Shown in pieces: positions 17,913-26,214 of a DNA stretch of 64,000 nt; the stretch's first letter is position 1; the number at the start of each line of letters is the position of its first letter. The position numbers and the translations under genes were made by a program. The stretch lies in NCBI RefSeq assembly GCF_020035535.1, contig NZ_CP083350.1, forward strand, positions 1,374,501-1,438,500. The letters are read 5' to 3'. This DNA comes from Ensifer adhaerens (lineage in GTDB: Bacteria; Pseudomonadota; Alphaproteobacteria; Rhizobiales; Rhizobiaceae). The notes under the pieces were generated by a model. The model did not search any database. It was not told the origin of the DNA and saw only the letters and a list, made by a program, of their open reading frames with translations.

Positions 17913-17928
17913 CATGATAGCCATCATG
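17913..17928. promoter_or_regulatory. Inverted repeat CATGAT-AGCC-ATCATG next to the IS
   Basis: A perfect 6-bp dyad with a 4-nt spacer begins exactly at the duplicated target site. Removing the IS and one CATG restores the slightly longer ACATGAT-AGCC-ATCATGT. It lies 45 bp upstream of the hydrolase start, a fitting place for a repressor operator, and the element has landed at its edge. Confidence 0.35.
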
Positions 17929-17972
17929 TAAACTATCACCATGCCCCGTGCCGACGGGAGAAAGGAAATGAA

Positions 17973-18815
17973 GTGTCAGCAGCAAGAACAGCTCCGACCC
18001 AATACGTAGAGGTGTTAGATCGCCGCCTGGCTTATCGAGATTTTGGTTCAGGTACACCCTTACTGCTCTGCGTGCGGTTCCGGGGTACCATGGATTCATG
18101 GGATCCTGCATTCCTCGATGGTCTTGCCAGCAACGGGTTCCGGGTTATCGTCTTCGACTATAGCGGGCTCGGCGCTTCCACCGGAAATCGCACCTATGAT
18201 CCGGCTTCACTCGCTCGGGACGCGGGCGATCTGCTCACGGCCCTGAACATCGAGAAAGCCGTCGTTGGTGGCTGGTCATTAGGCGGGATTGCTGCGCAAA
18301 TCTTGTTTGCGACTTCACCGCAACGCGTCAGTCACTTGGTGCTGATTGGGAGTACGCCACCCGGGCAACTCGTTAAGAGTGGTGAAGCCCTGTTCTATGA
18401 ACTGGCAAAGCGAGAAAACGATCTAGAAGATATTGTTGCCTTGTTCTTCGAGCCAAGGTCGGCTGCAAGCCGGCTGGCCGCAGAGCAGTCCCAGCGACGG
18501 ATCGCAGAGCGGACAACTGACCTTTCGCCGACAATTCCAGTGGAATGGGCCGGTACGCAATTAGGAGATGCGCCGCGCAATCCGATGTTCCCGGCCGATG
18601 CAGTGTTGGGAGCTCTCAAGACCACAAAGATCCCGGTCATTCATATTGGTGGTGACCACGACATTATCTTTCCGGTGGAGAACTGGTCCGCTTTAGCTGG
18701 GCAACTACCGACGCTTCGGGTCGTGACCTTCCCGGAAACAGGGCACGGTCCGCATCAGCAGTATCCGCAAGAAAGTGCGGACTATATCGCCGCATTCACG
18801 AGAAATAGCAAATAA
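17973..18815 (+). CDS. Alpha/beta hydrolase
   Basis: A 280-residue alpha/beta-hydrolase. The nucleophile elbow is GGWSLGG (Ser about residue 97), the acid is likely in GGDHDIIFP and the catalytic His in PETGHGPHQQ. The RFRGTMDSWDP segment replaces the more usual HG oxyanion motif. The start GTG at 17973 has AAGGA 6 nt upstream; in-frame ATG codons upstream are lacking. It precedes an enoyl-CoA hydratase gene by 10 bp, forming a pair that may process a ring-cleavage or ester substrate in the neighbouring aromatic pathway. The substrate is unknown. Confidence 0.8.
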   Translation: MSAARTAPTQYVEVLDRRLAYRDFGSGTPLLLCVRFRGTMDSWDPAFLDGLASNGFRVIVFDYSGLGASTGNRTYDPASLARDAGDLLTALNIEKAVVGGWSLGGIAAQILFATSPQRVSHLVLIGSTPPGQLVKSGEALFYELAKRENDLEDIVALFFEPRSAASRLAAEQSQRRIAERTTDLSPTIPVEWAGTQLGDAPRNPMFPADAVLGALKTTKIPVIHIGGDHDIIFPVENWSALAGQLPTLRVVTFPETGHGPHQQYPQESADYIAAFTRNSK

Positions 18816-18825
18816 GGAGCCAGTT

Positions 18826-19719
18826 ATGACCTCAAAATCAATCGAGAGCGCTGAGACAACGATTGGTCGGCAACCCTCCCTCACGGAGTCGCAAGCGGTG
18901 CGCGTGACTAACCCGTGGCCTGGGGTGGCGCGTGCGGTTATTGACAATCCGCCGTTCAATCTTTTCACGCCTACCGTGTTCGCCGGGTTCAGGCTGCTGC
19001 AGCAATATGTCGACGATCCAGCCAATGACGTCCGAGTAGTGATCATCGAATCGGCCAATCCGGACTTCTTCATAGCTCATGTTGACTTCAGCGAGCTTGC
19101 GATCATCCCTGACATTCCCGGGGCTGCCAACGTCGTCGAGAACTGGCCGAAATTCGCGGAGTGGCTGTCATCGACCCCCGCGCTGACTATCGCAAAGCTT
19201 CGGGGCCGCGCTCGGGGCATTGGCAGCGAGCTGGCGATTTCGGCAGATCTGCGCTTCGCCAGCATCGAAAACACCCTGCTATGCCAAATTGAAGTCGGCT
19301 TCGGGCTCCTCCCCGGAGGCGGCGGGCTCGAGTGGCTACCGAGGCATGTCGGGCGTGCCCGCGCACTCGAAATCATACTCGGCGCTGAAGACTTCGATGC
19401 GAAGACAGCGGAACTGTACGGCTGGATCAATCGTGCTATTCCGGACGCTGAGCTCGACGCCTATGTCGACCGCCTTGCGCGCCGCGTCGCCTCATTCAAT
19501 CCAGTATCAATCGCGAAAACCAAGCAGATGATCGATCAACGCTCTCCGACGCCACCGATCGGTGACTACGCTGAAAGCTTCGGTGCAATCCTCGGCCTTG
19601 CAAATACCGAGAGGGCACGGGAGATCGCTAGGGTAGCCCGAGGCCGCGCCGACGGAAACCTGGCCACTCGTGAGTTTGACCTACCCGTTGTTTATGATCC
19701 TGATCGTTGGGCCGAGTGA
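18826..19719 (+). CDS. Enoyl-CoA hydratase/isomerase family protein
   Basis: A 297-residue crotonase-fold protein. The oxyanion-hole regions are seen as ESANPDFFIAHVDFSEL and KLRGRARGIGSELAISADLR, and the LLPGGGGLEWLPRHVGRARA block is typical of the family. It is somewhat longer than usual, with a polar N-terminal stretch. ATG 18826 has AAGGAG 6 nt upstream. It is the second gene after the alpha/beta hydrolase. Enoyl-CoA hydratase, a decarboxylase or a C-C hydrolase of the same fold are all possible. Confidence 0.82.
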   Translation: MTSKSIESAETTIGRQPSLTESQAVRVTNPWPGVARAVIDNPPFNLFTPTVFAGFRLLQQYVDDPANDVRVVIIESANPDFFIAHVDFSELAIIPDIPGAANVVENWPKFAEWLSSTPALTIAKLRGRARGIGSELAISADLRFASIENTLLCQIEVGFGLLPGGGGLEWLPRHVGRARALEIILGAEDFDAKTAELYGWINRAIPDAELDAYVDRLARRVASFNPVSIAKTKQMIDQRSPTPPIGDYAESFGAILGLANTERAREIARVARGRADGNLATREFDLPVVYDPDRWAE

Positions 19720-19825
19720 ATGCTCCCGGCTCTGAAGGGCCGGGAACTTGCCGTCTACTATCGGTTACGACCGTCGTCGGGGGAAGCCATTTCTCACTCG
19801 ATGTCCGCTGCCACCGCGCCGACGG

Positions 19826-20719
19826 TCAACGCTCTTCCGCCAGCACGAAGTCATGCACTACTTCCCAGAAGTCTCCTTCAAAGCCATATGCCACCGAACG
19901 CGTCCGATCATCTACCTTCACAAATTCCGCAAGCAAGCTCCTCTTTACTCCAAATACGGCGTCGGAGTTTATATAAGGGTCCTTGGGATCGAAAATATGG
20001 GTGGTTAGAGTTTCGAACCCAACGGCCTTGATGATGTAATGCAGGTGAGCCGGTCGATAGGGGTGTCTTCCCAGGTCGCTCAAAAGCTGACCGACGGGCC
20101 CGTCGTCTGGAATTGGATAGTATTTGGGCTTCACTGCACGAAACCAGTAGCGTCCATCCTTTCCGGTTCGAAATACCCCTCGCAAATTAAAATCCGGCTG
20201 AATCCCTTTCTGTTGGACGTCGTAAAAGCCTTCGTCATTGGCCTGCCAAACGTCGATTACTGCATCGGCGATAGGTTGACCGGAAGTATCGAGGATCAAC
20301 CCTTGGATAAACATGTCCTCACCCTTTTGGTCGAGGCAGATGTTTGAGCCCATGGGCAACTCTGGCGCCTCAGCTACGTGGAATGGACCGAGAACCGTAC
20401 TCTCTGACGCACCCGATGGCTTTCGATTGTTGATTGCATCCACCAACATCGATACGCCAAGAACGTCAGAAAGAAGAATGAATTCCTGTCGCCAGTCATT
20501 GCAGGTTGCGCCGGTCTGCGTAAGAAACTGAATGGCCTCCATCCATTCTTCCTGACTAGGCTCGATTTCCTTTACAGCCTCGTGCAGCTTACGGATTACA
20601 ACATCCATAGCTTGCTTCAACCGTTCGCTTTTCGCGTTGCTGTTTCGGCTGGTGACGACCTCGACTGAATCTTCTTCGGTGAAGAACCCGTTCTCTTGCG
20701 TAATCATTAGAATGCTCAC
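19826..20719 (-). CDS. Intradiol ring-cleavage dioxygenase, hydroxyquinol 1,2-dioxygenase type
   Basis: A 297-residue intradiol dioxygenase with an N-terminal dimerisation helix domain (residues about 30-105) and a catalytic beta-sandwich. All four Fe(III) ligands can be seen: Tyr166 in GFYDVQ, Tyr201 in YPIPDDGPVG, His225 and His227 in RPAHLHY. TVLGPFHVAEAPELP is characteristic of the hydroxyquinol/catechol branch. It opens hydroxyquinol or a catechol to (maleyl/muconyl) acids. GTG 20719 shares GTGA with the monooxygenase stop; an ATG at 20707 is an alternative. The neighbouring maleylacetate reductase supports hydroxyquinol as substrate. Confidence 0.87.
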   Translation of the reverse strand: MSILMITQENGFFTEEDSVEVVTSRNSNAKSERLKQAMDVVIRKLHEAVKEIEPSQEEWMEAIQFLTQTGATCNDWRQEFILLSDVLGVSMLVDAINNRKPSGASESTVLGPFHVAEAPELPMGSNICLDQKGEDMFIQGLILDTSGQPIADAVIDVWQANDEGFYDVQQKGIQPDFNLRGVFRTGKDGRYWFRAVKPKYYPIPDDGPVGQLLSDLGRHPYRPAHLHYIIKAVGFETLTTHIFDPKDPYINSDAVFGVKRSLLAEFVKVDDRTRSVAYGFEGDFWEVVHDFVLAEER

Positions 20720-22470
20720 TTGTTAAGGATCGTTTTGAAAACTCGCATAAGCTGAACTTCTGGGTGCGGGATTGCCGCTTCACTACGCCACGCGACATGG
20801 TGGTCCGGTCGCACCACAATTGCGCCGGAATCCCGAATCTCGCTCGATCGCGACCAATCTCCGGTAAGGTCCTGCCATTCTTGGCGAGGGCCAATTTTAT
20901 GGACAGCGATCTGAATACCAAGTTCGGCCGCCACTGTTTCCGCGGAGGCCATCCAGCTATCGCCACCAAGACCGGTGAAGATCGTGAACACGCCATTTCC
21001 GCATAGATCGAGAGTTGACGCCTTCTCGCCACGGATATTGAATAGCCAGACGTGTGGCAACCGCGCGCCCGGCCATGATGTAGCTTGATAATGCAATTCT
21101 GGATCGCGGGAGAAAACAGGTTCAGGCTGCCCGTCGGTTACAATCGCTTTTGATCGGTAGCGTTGGTTCATTTCGACCCCATGCGCTCCGAACTCGTAGA
21201 CCTTATGCGCGATCGCGTTCCGGATCTCTGATCGCTGGGTAGCCGCGTGAGGGGTGTCATTGCAACGCGCATCCATGTTCTCCTGCATTTTTACAGGATC
21301 GATAGAATCGAGCAGGCCAAGAGCCTTGAATATGGGGCTAAACTCCTCGATCGACTTGTTGGCTCGTTTGACAATTTGCTTGGCAACTGGCGCTCGTTCT
21401 TCGGTGTAGCTGTCAAGCAAACCGATGTCGGCTTGGTTCTTGATTACCATTGCTAACTTCCAAGCCAGGTTGAAGGCATCTTGGATTGAGGTGTTGGAAC
21501 CGAGCCCATTCGATGGCGGATGCCTATGCGTTGCATCGCCCATGCAGAAGACGCGTCCATTTGACATCCGTGTCGCGTACTGGTTGTTGACCGTCCAAGT
21601 CGAAACAGATTTGATTTTCGGTTGCAGCCCTTGGTCGCCTATGAGGTCTCGCACAATCTTGACCGCAAAGTCGTCTGTGATCTCTGGAGCAGGCTCATTG
21701 ATGTCATAACCCCAAACGATCAGCCATTCGTGCCACGGTCTTACGACGCGGACGAGGCCCATGCCGATACCTCCAACGTCAGCGCCCGGCTGCAACACCC
21801 AGTACAGCACTGAAGGACGATGCGCGACGTGACGCGAAAGGTCGGCCTCAAAGAGTATGTTGATGGAGCCTCCGACACCCATTTTTCCTTCGAAGGGGAG
21901 GTTTGCGTGTTCCGCAACTTTTGAATTGCCGCCATCCGCGCCCACCAGGAACTTTGAGCGAACTGTGAGTTCTTTTCCCGTCAATCTATCAAAGCAAGTG
22001 GTGGTGACGCCATCTCCATCTTGCTCGTGTCTAACATATTCGGTCGACATTCGAGCGTTCGTGCCACGCGCGCATGCCGTCTTGAAGAGTAGAGGTTCCA
22101 TATAGGTTTGAGGGAGATCGTTCATCTCGGTGGGAGAGGCAAGTTGGTGCTCGGCGCGGGAAATTGGATGAGTTCCCCAGCTTTTGATGCGGCCTATCTC
22201 TTCACCCGTGATGGAAGTGCAGAATACGTTCTCGCCCATGAGATCCTGTTCAGTGGCGAAGAGGTAGGCTTCCTTCTCGACGTCCCTTCCTAGATCCCGC
22301 AACACCTCCATTGTACGTTGGTTGGTGATATGTGCGCGGGGCGTGTTCGCAAGCCAGTGATAGCGGTTTATCAGAAGGTTTCGGATGCCATAAGTTGACA
22401 ACAAGGCGGCAGTGGCCGATCCGGCAGGGCCGGTTCCGACAATCAGTACATCTGTTGTGATATCAGGCAT
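20716..22470 (-). CDS. FAD-dependent aromatic hydroxylase (phenol 2-monooxygenase / TfdB type)
   Basis: A 584-residue class A flavin monooxygenase. The Rossmann motif GTGPAGS is at residues 12-18, the DG-type motif is FLVGADGGNSKVA, and the second FAD motif is VFCMGDATHRHPPSNGLGSN. A thioredoxin-like C-terminal part (WLFNIRGEKASTLDL onwards) matches phenol hydroxylases such as TfdB and PheA. It likely hydroxylates a phenol, resorcinol or chlorophenol before ring cleavage. ATG 22470 follows GGAGGAGCAA; the longer frame to 22752 has no support. It is in an operon with the dioxygenase that overlaps its stop. Confidence 0.87.
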   Translation of the reverse strand: MPDITTDVLIVGTGPAGSATAALLSTYGIRNLLINRYHWLANTPRAHITNQRTMEVLRDLGRDVEKEAYLFATEQDLMGENVFCTSITGEEIGRIKSWGTHPISRAEHQLASPTEMNDLPQTYMEPLLFKTACARGTNARMSTEYVRHEQDGDGVTTTCFDRLTGKELTVRSKFLVGADGGNSKVAEHANLPFEGKMGVGGSINILFEADLSRHVAHRPSVLYWVLQPGADVGGIGMGLVRVVRPWHEWLIVWGYDINEPAPEITDDFAVKIVRDLIGDQGLQPKIKSVSTWTVNNQYATRMSNGRVFCMGDATHRHPPSNGLGSNTSIQDAFNLAWKLAMVIKNQADIGLLDSYTEERAPVAKQIVKRANKSIEEFSPIFKALGLLDSIDPVKMQENMDARCNDTPHAATQRSEIRNAIAHKVYEFGAHGVEMNQRYRSKAIVTDGQPEPVFSRDPELHYQATSWPGARLPHVWLFNIRGEKASTLDLCGNGVFTIFTGLGGDSWMASAETVAAELGIQIAVHKIGPRQEWQDLTGDWSRSSEIRDSGAIVVRPDHHVAWRSEAAIPHPEVQLMRVFKTILNK

Positions 22471-22673
22471 TTGCTCCTCCTTGATGAAGTAGTTTTCCGG
22501 TGGCGATTCATGATCCCGAACCGCAGCGCACGTGAAGTGAACCGCGAGTACGGGCAAGTGGCTTCGCGGGTAGGCAGCCCGAACCGTGGACCCACCGCCG
22601 TCAGCTATTGGACGGTGTTGAGCCGGAACCAGGAATTGACCGTCTACTTCTCCGGCGAACGTGGTCCGCCTTG

Positions 22674-23732
22674 CTATTCGGGACGAACTCCATCCCACGC
22701 TCGCTGCAGCAATTCTCGGATCGAGGAGCGCTCGATTGGTCGTGGATTCCAATACGGATTCTCAATTGCAATCTGGCTAGTTTTGTCCAGATCTGACTCT
22801 GTCAGCCCAAGATCGCGAAGAGCCAATGGGGCACCGATTGATTTTGCGAAGTCCCAAAGACCACCACCAACCGAGTTGCCAAAGATCTCGGCCACAGGCT
22901 GAAGGAGTTCTGGTACAGCGACGGCGTTGAATGCCGCGGTGTGCGGTAGCATAATCGCGTGTGTTTCCGCGTGCGGCGTGTCGAACGAACCCCCGAGAGT
23001 GTGGCAAATCTTGTGATGAAGCGCCATGCCCACCGTCCCCAGTACGGTGCCGCACAGCCAGGCGCCATAAAGAGCGTTCGCTCGTGCTGTCAGGTCGGAC
23101 GGGTCTGCGATAACTGCGGGAAGACCGAACCGAAAAGCCCGCAAGCCTTCTGTTGCCATAAGCGTTGAGATCGGATTGCGGTCCTGCGCATAAAGAGCCT
23201 CGACGGCGTGCGCCATCGCGTTAAGGCCGGAGCTCATTGACAGCCCGACTGGCAATCCGGTGGTGAGTGATGGATCATATATCACGACCTGAGGCAGGAT
23301 TTTGGGATCTTTTACAGTCCTTTTGCGCCCCGCTTCGGTTTGACCAAGGATTGGTGTCACTTCAGATCCAGCGTATGTGGTGGGAATAACGATATGCGGC
23401 AAACCTGTGCGGTACGCAATTGCTTTGCCGAGGCCAGTTGTCGAGCCACCGCCGAGAGATACCACGCAGTCGGCATTCGTTTCGGTCACCGCCTTCAGGG
23501 CCATTTCCGTGACGTCGATGGGGGTATGCATTACAGCGCCTGAAAACAGTCCAACGGCAAGTTCTCCGAGAGCGCTTCCCAACGATTGGGCGTCACCGCG
23601 TTGGTGGGGCGTGGACAAAACTAAGGCTCGCTGGCACTGGATGCGCTTGACCCAGTCTGCGACCTTCGCTGCGGCGCCGTCGCCAAAAACAATATGTGCC
23701 GGGTTCCCGGTGTAGGTGAATGAAAGGCTCAT
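22674..23732 (-). CDS. Maleylacetate reductase
   Basis: A 352-residue iron-type alcohol dehydrogenase family protein of maleylacetate-reductase length. NAD-binding GGGSTTGLGKAIA and IPTTYAGSEVTPILG are visible, as is the His-rich metal/active-site region HKICHTLGGSFDTPHAETHA. It reduces maleylacetate, the product of hydroxyquinol cleavage, to 3-oxoadipate. It overlaps the upstream dioxygenase by TAATG, so both are coupled. A 203-bp gap to the next gene may hold a second promoter. The characteristic EVTPI motif favours the maleylacetate reductase branch over a general alcohol dehydrogenase. Confidence 0.9.
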   Translation of the reverse strand: MSLSFTYTGNPAHIVFGDGAAAKVADWVKRIQCQRALVLSTPHQRGDAQSLGSALGELAVGLFSGAVMHTPIDVTEMALKAVTETNADCVVSLGGGSTTGLGKAIAYRTGLPHIVIPTTYAGSEVTPILGQTEAGRKRTVKDPKILPQVVIYDPSLTTGLPVGLSMSSGLNAMAHAVEALYAQDRNPISTLMATEGLRAFRFGLPAVIADPSDLTARANALYGAWLCGTVLGTVGMALHHKICHTLGGSFDTPHAETHAIMLPHTAAFNAVAVPELLQPVAEIFGNSVGGGLWDFAKSIGAPLALRDLGLTESDLDKTSQIAIENPYWNPRPIERSSIRELLQRAWDGVRPE

Positions 23733-24625
23733 TACAAAGTCTCCGGCTTTTTGCGTACCATTACGAAAGTGAAGTCGAGTTGCTTCGATTTGCAGTCACC
23801 ACTCTTAGGTCGAAAGTCCCGAATTAGCTCGGGTTTGACGCCGAACAGTGCATCCAGATGAAGTTTGGGATCATCCTTGTCGTAAATGTGTGTGGTAATA
23901 GTCTCGAACCCCTCGGCGCTTACAACGAATTGAATATGTGCAGGCCGAAACAGCGAGCATCCAGCTTCAGCCAACAGCCGTCCTGCCGGGCCGTCACGAG
24001 GTACAAGGTAACCCCGAGGCATAATTGTTCGGTAATTGATGCGACCATCCCCATCCGTGCAAAACTTGCCTCGCAAATTGTGCTCGGGTTGCAGATCGGG
24101 TTGCTGGTTCTCGTAGAAGCCTTGAGAGTTCGCCTGCCAGGTTATAATTATTGCGGACGGAATTGGCTGTCCGTCGAGGTCAACAACGCGAAGCGAGACA
24201 CAAAGCGGGTCTCCGATGCGATCGAGCGAAATTTCACTGCCGATCGCTCGTTGTGGTGCATCGGTCCGGAAAAACGGTCCGCGGATTGTGTTTGGAGTCG
24301 CCGTTTTGGGGCGTCGCGAATTAATCTCTTCTACAAGGGCGGAAGCGCCAATCAGGTCGGCAAGCAGCACCCATTCTTGCCTGCGCTCGTCAGCGGCGTG
24401 GCCCACTTCTGTCAGGAATTCAATAGCCTTCGCCCATTCAGCCCTCGTGGGTCTGAAGTCTCTTATTAGATCATGTGCACTCTTGGCGACAGCCGCCACC
24501 AGCAGCGGTAACCGGTCCTGTGTACTCAACGGCAACCGGCTAGCGAACACCGCGGAAGCGGTGGTTTCGGTGAACGGGGACATATTACGGCCTGACACCA
24601 TTCGCTTCTCCGGGATCAACTTCAT
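23732..24625 (-). CDS. Second intradiol dioxygenase with an altered iron site
   Basis: A 297-residue intradiol dioxygenase paralogous to the one at 19826. Ligands Tyr171 (GFYENQ), Tyr206 (GYLVPRDGP) and His230 are present, but the fourth position reads RPAHIQF, with Gln232 (CAA, 23930-23932) in place of His. Known intradiol dioxygenases hold Fe(III) with two Tyr and two His, so activity or specificity may differ. The gene heads the operon that continues with maleylacetate reductase (TAATG overlap) and is divergent from the LysR gene. A start at 24601 (MVSGRN) has a better GGAG spacing and is an alternative. Confidence 0.83.
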   Translation of the reverse strand: MKLIPEKRMVSGRNMSPFTETTASAVFASRLPLSTQDRLPLLVAAVAKSAHDLIRDFRPTRAEWAKAIEFLTEVGHAADERRQEWVLLADLIGASALVEEINSRRPKTATPNTIRGPFFRTDAPQRAIGSEISLDRIGDPLCVSLRVVDLDGQPIPSAIIITWQANSQGFYENQQPDLQPEHNLRGKFCTDGDGRINYRTIMPRGYLVPRDGPAGRLLAEAGCSLFRPAHIQFVVSAEGFETITTHIYDKDDPKLHLDALFGVKPELIRDFRPKSGDCKSKQLDFTFVMVRKKPETL

Positions 24626-24690
24626 GCCACTCTAAGGCGGGATCTCGGCAGCATTGATCATTTTATTCAGAAACTATATGGCTTTATGTT

Positions 24691-25641
24691 ATGAAGATCG
24701 ACGAGAGACATCTTATGCAGCTCGCTGCTGTTGTTCAGGCCGGAGGCGTTACCGAAGGTGCTGCCTTGCTGGGTCTTGCACAGCCAGGAGTTTCTCGAAC
24801 CCTTTCACTGTTAGAAAAGCGGGTCGGAGAACCATTGTTCGTCCGGTCGAAGAGACCATTGCAGCCCACACCGCTCGGCAGAGCGCTGGCTGAGCATGGT
24901 CAAGCGATCCTGAATGCCGCTCGCAAGGCCTCGGACACGATTGAGAGCTTTCGGATCGGGAAGAGCGGTGTCGTGAGAGTAGGCGGGACGCCGTTCTTTA
25001 TGGATGCTCTTATTGCACCGATGATAGCTGAATTTCAGAATAATCATCCAGATGTACGAGTGGACCTCACGTACGGCTACTTTTCCGATCTGCGGGCTGC
25101 GTTAAACGCGGATCAGATCGACCTTGCAATCTGTCCATTTGACTTGCTGGGTGAGGGGTCTGGACTAGTCTTTCGCCCGATAATGCCGGGGCGGAATGTA
25201 GTTGCTTGTAGCGTCACACATCCGCTTCTGTTGAAGCGGCATCTCGAGCCATCCCATATGCTGGAGTATCCCTGGATATCCCCTCCGCCGGGGAGCCCTC
25301 TGCTGGTCGATTTCCGGAGTATGCTGCTGTCTATCGGCGGGACGGACATCAAAATTCGTTACTCTGGCGGTTCGTTGATGAGCATCGCTCATTATCTTCG
25401 AGGTTCCGAGGCGCTGGCTATAATGCCGCACAGCGTAGTGTTTGCACTTAGGAACGACAGATCAGTTTCAGCACTCCCGGTCTCGATACCTCACCCGGAA
25501 CGAGCCCTTGGTTTGCTCAGCAGAGGTGATGCACTACACATGCCAGCGGTCGATCAGTTTGCTCAGTATGTCGAAGTTGCATTCGGAAACCTGAAGACCT
25601 TGATCAAGCGACACGAGCAGTCAGTTGTTTGGGGTCATTGA
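24691..25641 (+). CDS. LysR-family transcriptional regulator
   Basis: A 316-residue LysR protein. The winged helix-turn-helix covers residues 5-62 with VTEGAALLGLAQPGVSRTLSLLE as recognition region, followed by a periplasmic-binding-like effector domain (VRVGGTPFFMDALIAPMI onwards). It is transcribed divergently from the dioxygenase/maleylacetate reductase operon across 65 bp, the standard LysR layout, and is most likely its activator with a pathway intermediate as inducer. GbpR/PcaQ-like subgroup membership is possible but not certain. Confidence 0.88.
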   Translation: MKIDERHLMQLAAVVQAGGVTEGAALLGLAQPGVSRTLSLLEKRVGEPLFVRSKRPLQPTPLGRALAEHGQAILNAARKASDTIESFRIGKSGVVRVGGTPFFMDALIAPMIAEFQNNHPDVRVDLTYGYFSDLRAALNADQIDLAICPFDLLGEGSGLVFRPIMPGRNVVACSVTHPLLLKRHLEPSHMLEYPWISPPPGSPLLVDFRSMLLSIGGTDIKIRYSGGSLMSIAHYLRGSEALAIMPHSVVFALRNDRSVSALPVSIPHPERALGLLSRGDALHMPAVDQFAQYVEVAFGNLKTLIKRHEQSVVWGH

Positions 25642-26130
25642 TCGCTGTGCCGTTCGTCAACAAATCCATAGATTGAACAGAGTGGATCGCGGAGGATTCG
25701 GATCCTGCGCGACCAACGTTTTTTGGAGCTTCGGTCTCAACATCTACGAGTCGCAGTGGACATTCGGTAGAGATTGATGCGTTCGCTTACATTCCGAATG
25801 CCGTTTCTATCTACTCCGTAACGACTTTGCGAGCTGAGTATAAGGAACGTCACCAAAAGCTTCGTCACGCGCGGGGCTTTTGGATGCGGATTAGTGCAAG
25901 AGTCACATAGCGGCTGAACTACTTGCTACGTCTCCCTGCCCTCAGAAGGTACCCCTGACGCTCCAGCGGCGAGCGTTGCTACGCGAGTTCCATCGCCTGC
26001 GCGGTCCGCCGGGCCAATTGCTGACTTCGCCTGATGGAAACGATGGGCACCATTCGAAAACACCTCGCTCCGGGGTTCAACAACTCTCTAGCTAGGCGCG
26101 CTCTATTTCAATCCGCGAATGTGACTTCCC
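25642..26130. other. Intergenic stretch upstream of the Liv-type operon
   Basis: About 490 bases with no convincing gene on either strand and no recognised RNA. The lower end leads into the promoter region of the ABC transporter. Confidence 0.5.
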
Positions 26131-26190
26131 TTGACATTGACGGAACAGCTTTATAGTTTTCAATAATCGATAACATATTCCGATAATCGA
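26131..26190 (+). promoter_or_regulatory. Candidate promoter and operator of the Liv-type ABC operon
   Basis: TTGACA at 26131-26136 is followed by TATAGT at 26152 (15-nt spacer) or TAGTTT at 26154 (17 nt). Just downstream, ATAATCGA occurs at 26163-26170 and again at 26183-26190, exactly 20 bp apart, i.e. on the same helix face. A regulator bound here would block or tune transcription. GGGAGGG at 26198-26204 is the ribosome-binding site for the first gene. Confidence 0.45.
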
Positions 26191-26214
26191 GAATCTTGGG
26201 AGGGATTTAGGAAC

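Noticed and set aside
19720..19760. CCCGGC/GCCGGG hairpin between the convergent hydratase and dioxygenase genes
   Set aside because: 6-bp stem with an 8-nt loop but no T tract on either strand; could be a weak bidirectional terminator, not claimed.
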